Below, one piece after another: positions 45,586 to 53,882 of a stretch of DNA of 59,711 nucleotides (position 1 is the stretch's first letter; every line of letters starts with the position of its first letter). Position numbers and translations under genes: made by a program. The notes under the pieces are model-generated. The model was not told where the DNA came from. It worked only from the letters and a program-made list of their open reading frames with translations, and ran no database searches. The stretch comes from Deltaproteobacteria bacterium. GTDB taxonomy: Bacteria; Desulfobacterota; Desulfobulbia; Desulfobulbales; Desulfurivibrionaceae. The stretch is taken from the NCBI GenBank assembly GCA_026388735.1, contig JAPLJG010000052.1, forward strand, positions 1-59,711. Direction: 5' to 3'.

Positions 45586-46897
45586 ATGTCTGTATTAAGC
45601 GATAACCTCACTGCTGCCCTGACTCAGGCCAACAATGGCAAGCTGCAAGAAGCTCGTCCCTTGATCGATCAAGTCCTGGCCGAACAATATTTCCAGGCAG
45701 GTTATGCCGCCTATCAAAATGGCCAATATGCTCAGGCACTGCCCTATTACCGGGCCGCCATTGAACAACTCCCGCAATGGTACGAGCCCCATTGGCATGC
45801 TGGGGTCTGTTGTCACCAGTTGCGTCGTTACGCGGAAGCGATTGACCACTATCGTCACGCTGTGGCCCTGAAACCCGATCATGCTGTGGCGCGTTACCAC
45901 CTCGCCAAATGCCTGAAAGACGACGGTCAGCTTGATGCCGCTCTCTCGGTCTATGAACAGGCCCTGGCCCTTGATCCCGAAAATCCGGAAATCCTTTACA
46001 GCCAGGGCTTGCTCCATCTGTTGCGGGGTGACTGGCTTGAAGGTTGGGAAGGGTATGAGCTGAGATTACAGGGATCAGATCGGGCATCCATCGAACATCG
46101 TCCCGCCACCCAACTTCCGAAATGGCATGGGGAGGAGGTTGAGCAGGGAGGCGGCATTATTGTCTATGCCGAGCAGGGCATGGGGGATTCCATCCAATGT
46201 TTCCGGTATGCGCTCGTGCTGCGGGAGAGGTTTGCCAGAGTGAAGATCTCGGTGCACTTTTACCGGGGTTGAGGTGGTGCCACGGGTGGCCGGGTCCATT
46301 GACGAGAGCGGCTATACCCATCAGATGGATATGCTGAGCCTGCCCGCCGTGATTAGGGCCACCCCGGAGAGGGTGCCGGCATGCCCCTATCTGCAGGCTG
46401 ATCCAGAGGTTATTGCCCCATGGCAGGGACGGTGTGGCCAGTCTAGAAATCCTAGAATCGGTTTGGTATGGCAGGGTGGCAAGCTCACCTATGCCCCGGC
46501 CAGGGATATGCCCTTTGCCTTCCTGCAGCCGCTTATCGACCAGGAGAATATAACCTGGGTATCCCTGCAGAAGGATGCGGGAGTGCAAGCTGCGCAGCTC
46601 ATCGACCTCATGGAAGAGGTTGGTGGTTTTGCCGATACCGCAGCGCTCATCGCCAGCCTGGATATGATCATTGCCGTGGATACTGCTGTGGCCCACCTGG
46701 CAGGCGCATTGGGAAAGCCGGTGTGGCTACTGAATCGTTATGAAAGTGAGTGGCGCTGGATGCGTGGAAGGGAGACCACCCCATGGTACCAGACCATGCG
46801 CATCTTCAGCCAACCTACCCCAGGTGATTGGGGCAGTGTTATCCAGAAGGTCAGCGCCGCTTTGGCGCATCGTTTCACCTCAACAGGAGAGTTGTCC
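45586..46897 (+). pseudogene. TPR plus GT9/GT41-like glycosyltransferase, frame-broken
   Basis: From ATG 45586 a helical leader is followed by at least three TPR units (YFQAGYAAYQNGQYAQALPY, WHAGVCCHQLRRYAEAIDHY, HLAKCLKDDGQLDAALSVYE) and the start of the glycosyltransferase core (IIVYAEQGMGDSIQCFRYAL). The frame stops at 46270-46272 after KISVHFYRG. The continuing frame (TGVEVVPRVAGS) holds the rest: RIGLVWQGGKLTYAPARDMP, TAALIASLDMIIAVDTAVAH, GKPVWLLNRYESEWRWMRG. A few residues appear lost at the junction. Similar TPR-glycosyltransferases act in protein or flagellin glycosylation. The second frame runs without a stop into the next methyltransferase gene. Confidence 0.75.
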
Positions 46898-47509
46898 ATG
46901 AGTCTTAAAAAAACCTTTCTTCACGTCGGCTGCGGCCCTAAACGTAAAGACCAGACTACGCGCGGGTTCAACGCTTCGGAATGGCAAGAGCTGCGTCTGG
47001 ACATTGACGAGAACGTCAACCCTGATATTGTCGGCACCATGCTGGATATGTCTGCCGTGTCCGATGGTTCGGTGGATGCCATTTTCTCCAGCCATAATAT
47101 CGAACACCTCTATCCCCATGAAGTGCCTCTGGCCTTGGCCGAGTTCAAACGGGTACTCAAGGCCGATGGTTTTGTGGTGATCACCTGCCCTGACCTGCAA
47201 TCGGTCTGCGCTCTGATCGCAGAAGACAAGCTGGCTGAACCTGCCTACACTTCCCCGGCTGGGCCGATTGCACCGCTTGATATTCTCTATGGCCACCGAC
47301 CCCAGCTGGCTCAAGGGAATCTCTATATGGCTCACCGCTGCGGCTTCACCCAGAAGGTGCTGACCGGTACCTTGCAAGGCGCGGGTTTTGCCACAGCTGC
47401 TGCCAACCGACGAGTCCATCCCTTTTACGACCTGTGGGCGTTAGCGACAGTGGCCCCGATGCCTGAAGCCGAACTGCGGGCGCTCGCGGTGGAGCATTTT
47501 CCTGGGTGA
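46898..47509 (+). CDS. SAM-dependent methyltransferase
   Basis: A 203-residue enzyme from ATG 46898, which has AGGAGAG 9 nt upstream. Start MSLKKTFLHVGCGPKRKDQT carries the SAM-binding GCG motif; then RLDIDENVNPDIVG, FSSHNIEHLYPHEV and LKADGFVVITCPDLQSV follow. The family is common in clusters that glycosylate S-layer or flagellar proteins. The open frame extends upstream to 46274 without a stop, so a fused product is also possible, but the internal ribosome-binding site favours an independent start. Confidence 0.8.
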   Translation: MSLKKTFLHVGCGPKRKDQTTRGFNASEWQELRLDIDENVNPDIVGTMLDMSAVSDGSVDAIFSSHNIEHLYPHEVPLALAEFKRVLKADGFVVITCPDLQSVCALIAEDKLAEPAYTSPAGPIAPLDILYGHRPQLAQGNLYMAHRCGFTQKVLTGTLQGAGFATAAANRRVHPFYDLWALATVAPMPEAELRALAVEHFPG

Positions 47510-47527
47510 GCGGATGCCGCTCAACGG

Positions 47528-47653
47528 CAGAGGATCGTGAAGGAAGGTAAGACACTGGAGACACCTGAAGAGAATCTTGCGGAATTGACTGAGCAGGCGA
47601 CCATCTTTGCCGAGAAGCAGCTGCCTATATTGAAGGCATTGCAGATAGTGTGA
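47528..47653 (+). pseudogene. short gene remnant, copy 1 of a repeated C-terminus
   Basis: Directly after the methyltransferase stop and in the same frame, the sequence encodes RIVKEGKTLETPEENLAELT, EQATIFAEKQLPILKALQIV and a stop. There is no start codon of its own. An obvious relative stands at 53683. The family is not recognised. Confidence 0.5.
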
Positions 47654-47742
47654 TCTTATGAAGCTGTTGTTTTCTGGTCACTTAAAGCAAGGCTGGTTCG
47701 GAGATAGTTTGTCAGTCAGAGCGGGAGTTCCTTTGTTTTTAT

Positions 47743-47771
47743 TTGAAGTATCACACAAAGTGTGATATATA
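47743..47771 (+). promoter_or_regulatory. promoter with embedded operator for the toxin-antitoxin pair
   Basis: A -35-like TTGAAG (47743-47748) and -10-like TATATA (47766-47771) are separated by exactly 17 nt. That spacer holds the palindrome TATCACAC-AAA-GTGTGATA (47749-47767, its last two bases reaching into the -10 box). This is the layout expected for auto-repression by the antitoxin. Confidence 0.65.
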
Positions 47772-47797
47772 TAAATTATAGACATGGAGCGCTCGAC

Positions 47798-48172
47798 TTG
47801 AAGATATTCAAAAATGCATGGTTTGGACGCTTTGCCCGAAAGGAGAAAATCTCGGCGGATGCGCTTTGGGATGCAGTCGAGCGTGCGGAAAAAGGGCAGA
47901 TCGATGCGGACCTTGGCGGTGGGGTTATCAAACAACGAATTGCCCGTCCTGGAGCAGGCAAGTCCAAAGGCTACCGTAGCATCATTCTTTTCCGCAAAGG
48001 TGAGAAGTCGTTTTTTGTGTACGGTTTTTCCAAGAGTGAACTCGGCAACATTCGCGATGATGAAGAGGAACAATTCAAGAAAATGGCCAAGCATGTTTTG
48101 CTCTTAACGGATGCGCAGCTGAGTGAGTTGATTGTAAACGGACAGTTTGAGGAGGTCGCAAAAGATGGCTAA
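47798..48172 (+). CDS. RelE/HigB-like toxin
   Basis: A 124-residue protein from TTG 47798, preceded by GGAG at 8 nt. The sequence (KIFKNAWFGRFARKEKISAD, GGGVIKQRIARPGAGKSKGY, RSIILFRKGEKSFFVYGFSK) fits the RelE/ParE superfamily toxins of the HigB-2-like branch (pfam06296), which cleave mRNA at the ribosome. Toxin-before-antitoxin order and the 8-nt overlap with the next gene are HigBA-like. An ATG at 47784 is in another frame and the frame-matching upstream codons lack support. Confidence 0.87.
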   Translation: MKIFKNAWFGRFARKEKISADALWDAVERAEKGQIDADLGGGVIKQRIARPGAGKSKGYRSIILFRKGEKSFFVYGFSKSELGNIRDDEEEQFKKMAKHVLLLTDAQLSELIVNGQFEEVAKDG

Positions 48173-48482
48173 GAAATATCGCAGTGATGCCTTCGCCGCC
48201 ATCCATGAAACGATGGAGACGCTGCATGAAGTCGGCGCTATTGACAAGCAGACGATGCATGAGTTTGATGAGGCGTGTCTGACCCCCGTGCATGTACTGA
48301 GCCCTGATGAGATCAAGTCCCTACGGGTGCGGGAGCACATTTCTCAGCCGGTTTTTGCTCGTTATCTGAACGTCTCAAAGAACCTGGTTTCTGATTGGGA
48401 ACGCGGGGTCAAAAAACCCGGTGGTCCCGCTTTGCGTTTACTAACTGTAATCCAGAAAAATGGGCTTGGGTCAATTGCCTAG
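48165..48482 (+). CDS. HigA-like antitoxin with XRE helix-turn-helix
   Basis: A 105-residue antitoxin. Residues about 45-105 hold an XRE-type helix-turn-helix (SLRVREHISQPVFARYLNVS, KNLVSDWERGVKKPGGPALR). The N-terminal half probably binds the toxin. ATG 48165 has GGAGG 9 nt upstream and overlaps the toxin end by 8 nt. It should bind the palindrome at 47749-47767 to repress the operon. Confidence 0.87.
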   Translation: MAKKYRSDAFAAIHETMETLHEVGAIDKQTMHEFDEACLTPVHVLSPDEIKSLRVREHISQPVFARYLNVSKNLVSDWERGVKKPGGPALRLLTVIQKNGLGSIA

Positions 48483-48519
48483 CGCAAAACAGAATCAAAA
48501 AAGTGCCTTTTCTCTGGGT

Positions 48520-48642
48520 TCTGGCAGTAGGCAGTTGAGCATGGTTCAGGCGTGGATAGAAATGCACCGTGAAGACTTGCGAGCGGATTGGGAACTTGCT
48601 GTGGATGGTCAAATACCTTTCCCGATTGACCCTCTGCGATAG
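48520..48642 (+). pseudogene. DUF4160 C-terminal remnant
   Basis: Residues RQLSMVQAWIEMHREDLRAD and WELAVDGQIPFPIDPLR match the C-terminal end of DUF4160 proteins; the N-terminal part is missing, as the frame begins inside the antitoxin gene at 48460. It stands before an intact DUF2442 gene, its usual partner. Confidence 0.6.
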
Positions 48643-48653
48643 GAGCTGATAGC

Positions 48654-48899
48654 ATGGAAGCAGTTATTTGTGTTCTCCCTCGGGATGATTTTTATCTTGA
48701 GGTCTGGTTTAATACAGGAGAGCATCGTCTTTTTGATGCCCGACCTTACCTGGGAAAGGGCGTTTTCTGCCGGTTGCAGGATGTCACTTTATTCAAGCAA
48801 GCTTTTGTTTCCTTGTTGGATACAGTCTGCTGGCCAGGAGAGCTAGACATAGCCCCAGAGACCATCTACGACCGTTCAGTTCCTGTTGGCAAGACCTAA
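48654..48899 (+). CDS. DUF2442-domain protein
   Basis: Eighty-one residues: LEVWFNTGEHRLFDARPYLG, KGVFCRLQD and LDIAPETIYDRS are DUF2442 hallmarks. DUF2442 and DUF4160 genes occur as adjacent pairs resembling toxin-antitoxin modules; DUF2442 in other proteins behaves as a repressor-like partner. Here the partner is truncated. GGAG lies 10 nt upstream of the ATG. Confidence 0.8.
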   Translation: MEAVICVLPRDDFYLEVWFNTGEHRLFDARPYLGKGVFCRLQDVTLFKQAFVSLLDTVCWPGELDIAPETIYDRSVPVGKT

Positions 48900-48933
48900 T
48901 AAGCAAGGACACCAATATCCGGTCCTATCCTAA

Positions 48934-49684
48934 ATGATTCCTATGACCCTGCACGCCCAAATCCGCCAACAACTGCTCGGCAATTTAGCTCAATCACAAA
49001 CCGACGAAGCCGCCCAACTGAACAATGCCCTGCGCCTGCTCTCCAAATGGCGTAGCGTATTGATCCAGAACACCCTGCTCCAACACCAAGGCACCATGGT
49101 GCTGGACGGTCCGCTGAAGGGCATGGACTTTATGCCCCAATCTGCCGAAGGCTGTCACATCTCCAAACTGCTCGGCTGCTACGAACAACCGCTGCTGCCG
49201 TATATCGAGCAGGCAATTTCGACCAACTATCCCCTGATCCTCAACATCGGTTGTGCTGAGGGGTATTACGCCGTAGGGATGGCCAGACGGATGCCCAATA
49301 CCCGTGTGCTGGCCTTTGACCTGAACCCCAATGCACAAAAGGTCTGTGCGGAACTGGCTGCGAAGAATGGCGGAACCGACCGAGTGACTGTTGGTGCCCT
49401 GTTCAAGCCGGAAGACTTCGCTAATTATGCTGGTGAGCGAGTGTTGGTTCTCTGCGACATCCCACGAATGCCTGATACCCGGCATCACCAAACTGCTGAT
49501 TGATCGTTTTTCTCCAACGCACGACATCACGGTGGTGGAAGATAATGGTCAGCGCCAACTGCCCTATGCTCCTGCCTGGTTTAACAATCTGGCCCATCTC
49601 GACCAATTGCTGGCCGTGTGGGAATGGAGATCAGGGCCGACGCCGTGGTTGGTGATGAAGGCAAAGGCAATAGGCAAATCATGA
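48934..49684 (+). pseudogene. FkbM-like SAM-dependent methyltransferase, frame-broken
   Basis: The first frame (HAQIRQQLLGNLAQSQTDEA, LILNIGCAEGYYAVGMARRM, LAFDLNPNAQKVCAELAAKN) carries the SAM-binding domain; it is lost after VLVLCDI at about 49460 and ends at 49501-49503. The second frame (IPGITKLLIDRFSPTHDITV, WFNNLAHLDQLLAVWEWRSG) supplies the C-terminal part to TGA 49682-49684. Relatives have an acidic segment (EGAE type) exactly where the frames meet, so a short deletion with frame loss is likely. Confidence 0.75.
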
Positions 49685-51348
49685 CCGCCGCCATCTATTT
49701 TCACCCTGAAGCCTACACCACAAGCGGCCCAAAGTTGATGGGTCGCAATGCCGCCGGGGAGTCGTTCTTGCGAGGGTTCCTGGCGCATAGCCGGGCCAAC
49801 GAGTTTTGGGCGCAGGTGGAAAAGCCCGAGCATGCCCAAGCCTTTGCCCAAGCGGTGAAGGGGGCAGGGCGCAACGAATTGGTCAAGGCGATAGACAAGA
49901 ATAGTCTGGCCACTTTATCACAGCCCGGAGTCGTCTATTACCCTGGGCCTGGCATCGGTGAACATGCCTGGCATCGTGCTGCGGCAGGAGCTGCTGGTCA
50001 TGGCTCTTGGAGCCTGTGCGGCATTACCCACACCACCTCCAGTGCCGGGGCTATGGATGCGTTGGCGGAACTCCTCACCGCGCCTGTGCAGCCGTGGGAT
50101 GCAGTAATCTGTACCTCCTTAGCCGTAAAAGACAATGTCACTCGCCTGTTGCAGGCCCAGGCCGACTACCTGGTGCAGCGTCTGGGCGTGCAGCGTTTGG
50201 TGCTTCCGCAATTACCGGTGATTCCGCTGGGCATCCATACGCAGGACTTCGCTTACAGCGACGGGCAGAAGGCCGCCGCCCGTGCGGCCATCGGTGCCGA
50301 TGAGCACACCCTGGTGGTGCTTTACACGGGGCGCCTGTCTTTTCACGCCAAGGCCCACCCTCTGGCCATGTATCAGGCATTGGAAAAAGCCGTTGCCACT
50401 GTGCCAGCCGGGCAGAACGTGGTACTGGTCGAATGTGGCTGGCACGCCAACGAATACATCGCCAAAGCCTATGCAGATGCGGCGCAGCTTGCCTGCCCCA
50501 GTGTGCGGGTGGTGACCCTCGATGGCCGCATCCTCGAACACCGCCAAACTGCCTGGGCGAGTGCCGACGTTTTTTGTTCGCTCTCGGACAACATCCAGGA
50601 AACCTTCGGCATTGTGCCCATTGAGGCGATGGCTGCGGGGATTTCGGTGGTGGTTGCGGACTGGGATGGCTACAAGGACACGGTGCGTGCCGACATCGAT
50701 GGCTTCCGTATCCCTACTTTGATGCCGGGAGCTGGATTGGGCACCGATCTGGCGCTACGTCATGCCCTGGAGATTGACACCTACGACATGTACTGCGGCC
50801 ATGCCTGTTCTCTGGTGGCAGTGGATGTTGAGGCAACGGCACAGGCCTTTGTCCGATTATTTGCCTCTGCCGACTTGCGCAAACAGATGGGTGAGGCTGG
50901 TCGGAAGCGTGCTCGTGAGGTGTATGATTGGTCGGTGATCATTCCGCAGTACGAATCATTATGGGATCAACTAACGGAAACCCGTAAAGCCCAGGCCAGC
51001 AATCTTAATCCATCGCTGCATCCCTGGCCGGCAAGGATGGACCCATTCCATGCCTTTGCCAGCTATCCGACAAAGACGCTGACCCCGGAGATGGTGCTGG
51101 GTCTGGTGGACACAGACATTCAAACAGCACAGCAGCGGGTGGCCGACTACCGGCAACTGGCCATGGTCAACTTTGCCAAGGTGGTGCTGCCCAGTGAAGC
51201 CGAGGTGCTGGCTATCCTCGATGCCACGCTATCCTGCCCCAAAACCGCCGCCGAGCTGATCCAGGCTATCCCCGTCGAGCGGCAACCCCTCGTGTTCCGT
51301 GCATTGGTCTGGTTGGTGAAACTCGGTATCCTGAAGGTGTGTGCATGA
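49681..51348 (+). CDS. GT4-type glycosyltransferase with C-terminal extension
   Basis: A 555-residue GT-B enzyme. The N-terminal half has YFHPEAYTTSGPKLMGRNAA and VVYYPGPGIGEHAWHR; the C-terminal Rossmann domain carries TLVVLYTGRLSFHAKAHPLA, the nucleotide-sugar region SADVFCSLSDNIQETFGIVP and the E(x7)E pair ETFGIVPIE. An extra region of about 110 residues follows. Start ATG 49681 overlaps the preceding stop (ATGA), so it was translationally coupled to the broken methyltransferase. It should transfer a sugar to a protein or glycan in the same cluster. Confidence 0.82.
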   Translation: MTAAIYFHPEAYTTSGPKLMGRNAAGESFLRGFLAHSRANEFWAQVEKPEHAQAFAQAVKGAGRNELVKAIDKNSLATLSQPGVVYYPGPGIGEHAWHRAAAGAAGHGSWSLCGITHTTSSAGAMDALAELLTAPVQPWDAVICTSLAVKDNVTRLLQAQADYLVQRLGVQRLVLPQLPVIPLGIHTQDFAYSDGQKAAARAAIGADEHTLVVLYTGRLSFHAKAHPLAMYQALEKAVATVPAGQNVVLVECGWHANEYIAKAYADAAQLACPSVRVVTLDGRILEHRQTAWASADVFCSLSDNIQETFGIVPIEAMAAGISVVVADWDGYKDTVRADIDGFRIPTLMPGAGLGTDLALRHALEIDTYDMYCGHACSLVAVDVEATAQAFVRLFASADLRKQMGEAGRKRAREVYDWSVIIPQYESLWDQLTETRKAQASNLNPSLHPWPARMDPFHAFASYPTKTLTPEMVLGLVDTDIQTAQQRVADYRQLAMVNFAKVVLPSEAEVLAILDATLSCPKTAAELIQAIPVERQPLVFRALVWLVKLGILKVCA

Positions 51349-52577
51349 AGATTCTCTTTATCCATCAGAATTTTCCCGGCCAGTTCAAGTTTCTTGCTCC
51401 GGCTCTGGCGATGCAGGGCCATGACGTGGCGGCAATGACCATGCAGACGGTGAATGCCACCGAATGGCAGGGCGTGAAGCTGTTTCCCTATGCTGCTACC
51501 CGTGGTACCACGCCGGATGTGCATCCCTGGGTGAGCGATTTCGAGACCAAGACCATCCGGGGCGAGGCCTGCTTTCGGGCGGCTTTGCAACTGAAGGCGC
51601 AAGGGTTTTTCCCCGACGTCATCATCGCCCACCCCGGTTGGGGCGAGAGCTTGTTTCTGAAAGATGTCTGGCCCAAGGCGAAGCTTGGTATTTATTGTGA
51701 GTTTTACTACCACCCACAAGGCGCCGATGTGGGCTTTGACCCGGAATTTCTGGCCAAGGATGAAGGCGATGTGTGCCGTCTGCGTCTGAAGAACCTCAAC
51801 AACCTATTGCACTTTGAGATTGCCGATGCTGGCATCTCGCCCACCCATTGGCAGGCCAGCACCTTTCCGGAGCCATTCCGTTCGAAGATCACCGTGGTGC
51901 ATGACGGGATCGACACCGAAGCTGTTGCACCTCATCTGAATGTCAGTATGACGCTCAACGGTAACGTCATATTAACTAGATCTGATGAGGTGATCACCTT
52001 TGTCAATCGTAACCTGGAACCATACCGTGGTTACCATATCTTCATGCGGGCGCTACCGGAGATTTTGAAGCGCCGACCAAGTGCAAGGGTGCTGATCGTG
52101 GGCGGTGATGATGTGAGTTACGGTGCTCGGCCCGAAGGCGACCAGAAATGGAAGGATATCTTCGCCAGCGAAGTACGGCCACAGATCAGTGATGCCGACT
52201 GGACACGGGTCCATTTTCTGGGCCATATCCCGTATCAGCACTTCATCCCGCTGCTGCAACTCAGCACGGTACACGTCTACCTGACGTACCCGTTCGTGTT
52301 GAGTTGGAGTCTGCTGGAAGCCATGAGCGTTGGTTGCGCCATTGTGGCCAGCGATACGCAGCCGTTGCGCGAAGCGATCATGCACGACGAGACCGGAAGA
52401 TTAGTGGATTTCTTTGCTGTGTCCGCTCTGGTCAATGAGGTGTGTGCGTTACTTGACGACCCATCTGCACGTACCAAGCTGGGGGCAAATGCCAGAGCGT
52501 TCGCCCAGGCAACCTATGACTTGAAAACAGTCTGCTTGCCGAAGCAGTTGCAGTGGGTGGAAGGGTTGGCTGGGTGA
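51345..52577 (+). CDS. GT4-family glycosyltransferase
   Basis: A 410-residue GT-B enzyme: MKILFIHQNFPGQFKFLAPA, IIAHPGWGESLFLKDVW, YCEFYYHPQGADVGFDP, then ITFVNRNLEPYRGYHIFMRA and the donor region PFVLSWSLLEAMSVGCAIVA. It resembles GT4 enzymes found beside S-layer and flagellar glycosylation genes. ATG 51345 overlaps the upstream stop (ATGA). Catalytic residues look intact. Confidence 0.85.
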   Translation: MKILFIHQNFPGQFKFLAPALAMQGHDVAAMTMQTVNATEWQGVKLFPYAATRGTTPDVHPWVSDFETKTIRGEACFRAALQLKAQGFFPDVIIAHPGWGESLFLKDVWPKAKLGIYCEFYYHPQGADVGFDPEFLAKDEGDVCRLRLKNLNNLLHFEIADAGISPTHWQASTFPEPFRSKITVVHDGIDTEAVAPHLNVSMTLNGNVILTRSDEVITFVNRNLEPYRGYHIFMRALPEILKRRPSARVLIVGGDDVSYGARPEGDQKWKDIFASEVRPQISDADWTRVHFLGHIPYQHFIPLLQLSTVHVYLTYPFVLSWSLLEAMSVGCAIVASDTQPLREAIMHDETGRLVDFFAVSALVNEVCALLDDPSARTKLGANARAFAQATYDLKTVCLPKQLQWVEGLAG

Positions 52578-52578
52578 G

Positions 52579-53085
52579 ATGATGACCCAAGTCCTAGAAC
52601 GGATCACCACGGAATACATCGATACCGAAGACCGTATAAGGCTTTCTGGCGAGGTGGGGAACGATGTGCCGGTAGTGATCTGGCTGACCCAGCGGTTACT
52701 CCAGCGATTGTTGCCGAAGCTGCTCCAGTGGCTGGAAAATCAGAACGCCGATATGCCTCATGCTGATATTTTGCATGGCTTTGCCCAGCAAGCAGCCAAA
52801 GCTGAGCTGGCTCCACAGGCACCAGTGCTGGCCGGTTCCGATAGTACGGCATGGTTGGTACAGTCGGTGGATATTGAGCAGTCGGAACAAGCGGTCAGCC
52901 TGACGTTTTATGGGGTTAATGGTCAAGATCCGGTCTCTTTGGCGCTGGCCGCCACCCCACTACGCCAGTGGTTGAGTATCGTGTATGATGCATACCTCAA
53001 AGCCGAATGGCCAATCGAGGTATGGCCTGGGTGGCTGCGGGAAAGCCTGCCATCGGTGCAAGAGCAGGCGGTAATACTGCAATGA
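52579..53085 (+). CDS. uncharacterised protein of the glycosylation cluster
   Basis: A 168-residue soluble protein with no domain that I recognise. It contains a Leu-rich amphipathic region (VIWLTQRLLQRLLPKLLQWL) and ends WPGWLRESLPSVQEQAVILQ. It is placed immediately after the glycosyltransferase stop and overlaps the next gene by ATGA, so it was part of the same operon. A second in-frame ATG at 52582 is equally possible as start. Confidence 0.55.
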   Translation: MMTQVLERITTEYIDTEDRIRLSGEVGNDVPVVIWLTQRLLQRLLPKLLQWLENQNADMPHADILHGFAQQAAKAELAPQAPVLAGSDSTAWLVQSVDIEQSEQAVSLTFYGVNGQDPVSLALAATPLRQWLSIVYDAYLKAEWPIEVWPGWLRESLPSVQEQAVILQ

Positions 53086-53601
53086 ATGGCAATAGTGTGA
53101 ACAGTCAATTTCATCCTTTACAGGCGATACCAGTGAATTATACACCACTTATCAGCCGATATGACGGAGATGGAGTAACCAGTGATGCTGAGTGGTCCGG
53201 TGTCGCCCACATTCATGATGGGCTGATCTCCGGGTCCGGGGTATTGCTGTCATCGGGTTTGCATCTTCTGACCGTTGCCCACCTTGTTGATGATTTGGCC
53301 CTGGTTAATAGCACGGTTGTCTTCGGAACTCCAAGTGGCTCTGTTTCTCGTCGGATTCAGGCGGTGGAGGATTATCCGGGTGTCTGGAATGATCTAGCCC
53401 TGGTTACTCTGGGCCAAGGTGTGGGTTCAGACTTTGGCAGATAATCTGATAGAGGGGAGCGAGATCTTTTCCCTGGTGCTCACCAATCCCCATGGCGCTA
53501 TTTTTCCTGTTGGGCAGACCGAGCTGATCGCCCAGCGGACCATTCTTGATGATGTGACCTTGACAGGCGTGACGCAACTGACTAGTCAGCTTTTTGTCTG
53601 A
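53082..53601 (+). pseudogene. trypsin-like protease joined to Calx-beta-like end, internal deletion
   Basis: From ATG 53082 (overlapping the preceding stop) about 115 codons look like the front of a trypsin-fold protease: SGSGVLLSSGLHLLTVAHLV (catalytic-His region) and WNDLALVTL (catalytic-Asp region). The frame ends at 53444 without the Ser motif (GDSGGP). In the next frame the sequence jumps to ADNLIEGSEIFSLVLTNPHG and then RTILDDVTLTGVTQL, a Calx-beta-type end. The middle of a larger protein seems to have been removed. The product cannot be an active serine protease. Confidence 0.65.
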
Positions 53602-53882
53602 GAAAGTGCCATCGGTTCATCAGCATTTTTTGATACGGCAGACGAAGCTGCGTATGTTGGGCGGATTTTCTCGGTTTAAGGGCAGAAGATTGTGAAGGAA
53701 GGCAAGACGCTGGAGACCTTCGAGGCAAACCTGGCCGAACTCCCTCACCGACCAGGCCACTGCCTTTGCGGAGAAGTAGCAGCCCATCCTGAAGGCGCTA
53801 CAGGTTGCGTGATGCAGAGGCGCTGGCGGGGAAGATATTGCCGGGGAACTGAGCAAGATAGAAAGGATTATCGGTAGATAGT
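53602..53882 (+). pseudogene. debris including copy 2 of the repeated C-terminus
   Basis: At 53683-53812 the sequence encodes QKIVKEGKTLETFEANLAEL, then after a one-base shift TDQATAFAEK, an in-frame TAG, and QPILKALQVA followed by TGA. It is related to the remnant at 47528-47653 but more decayed. Upstream, 53605-53680 encodes ESAIGSSAFFDTADEAAYVG, another unassigned fragment. No intact gene is present before the dehydratase at 53883. Confidence 0.5.

Noticed and set aside
45323-45598. 91-codon plus-strand open frame after the DUF6447 gene
   Set aside because: It spans a clear hairpin terminator at 45343-45378, has a non-protein-like composition and overlaps the TPR gene start.
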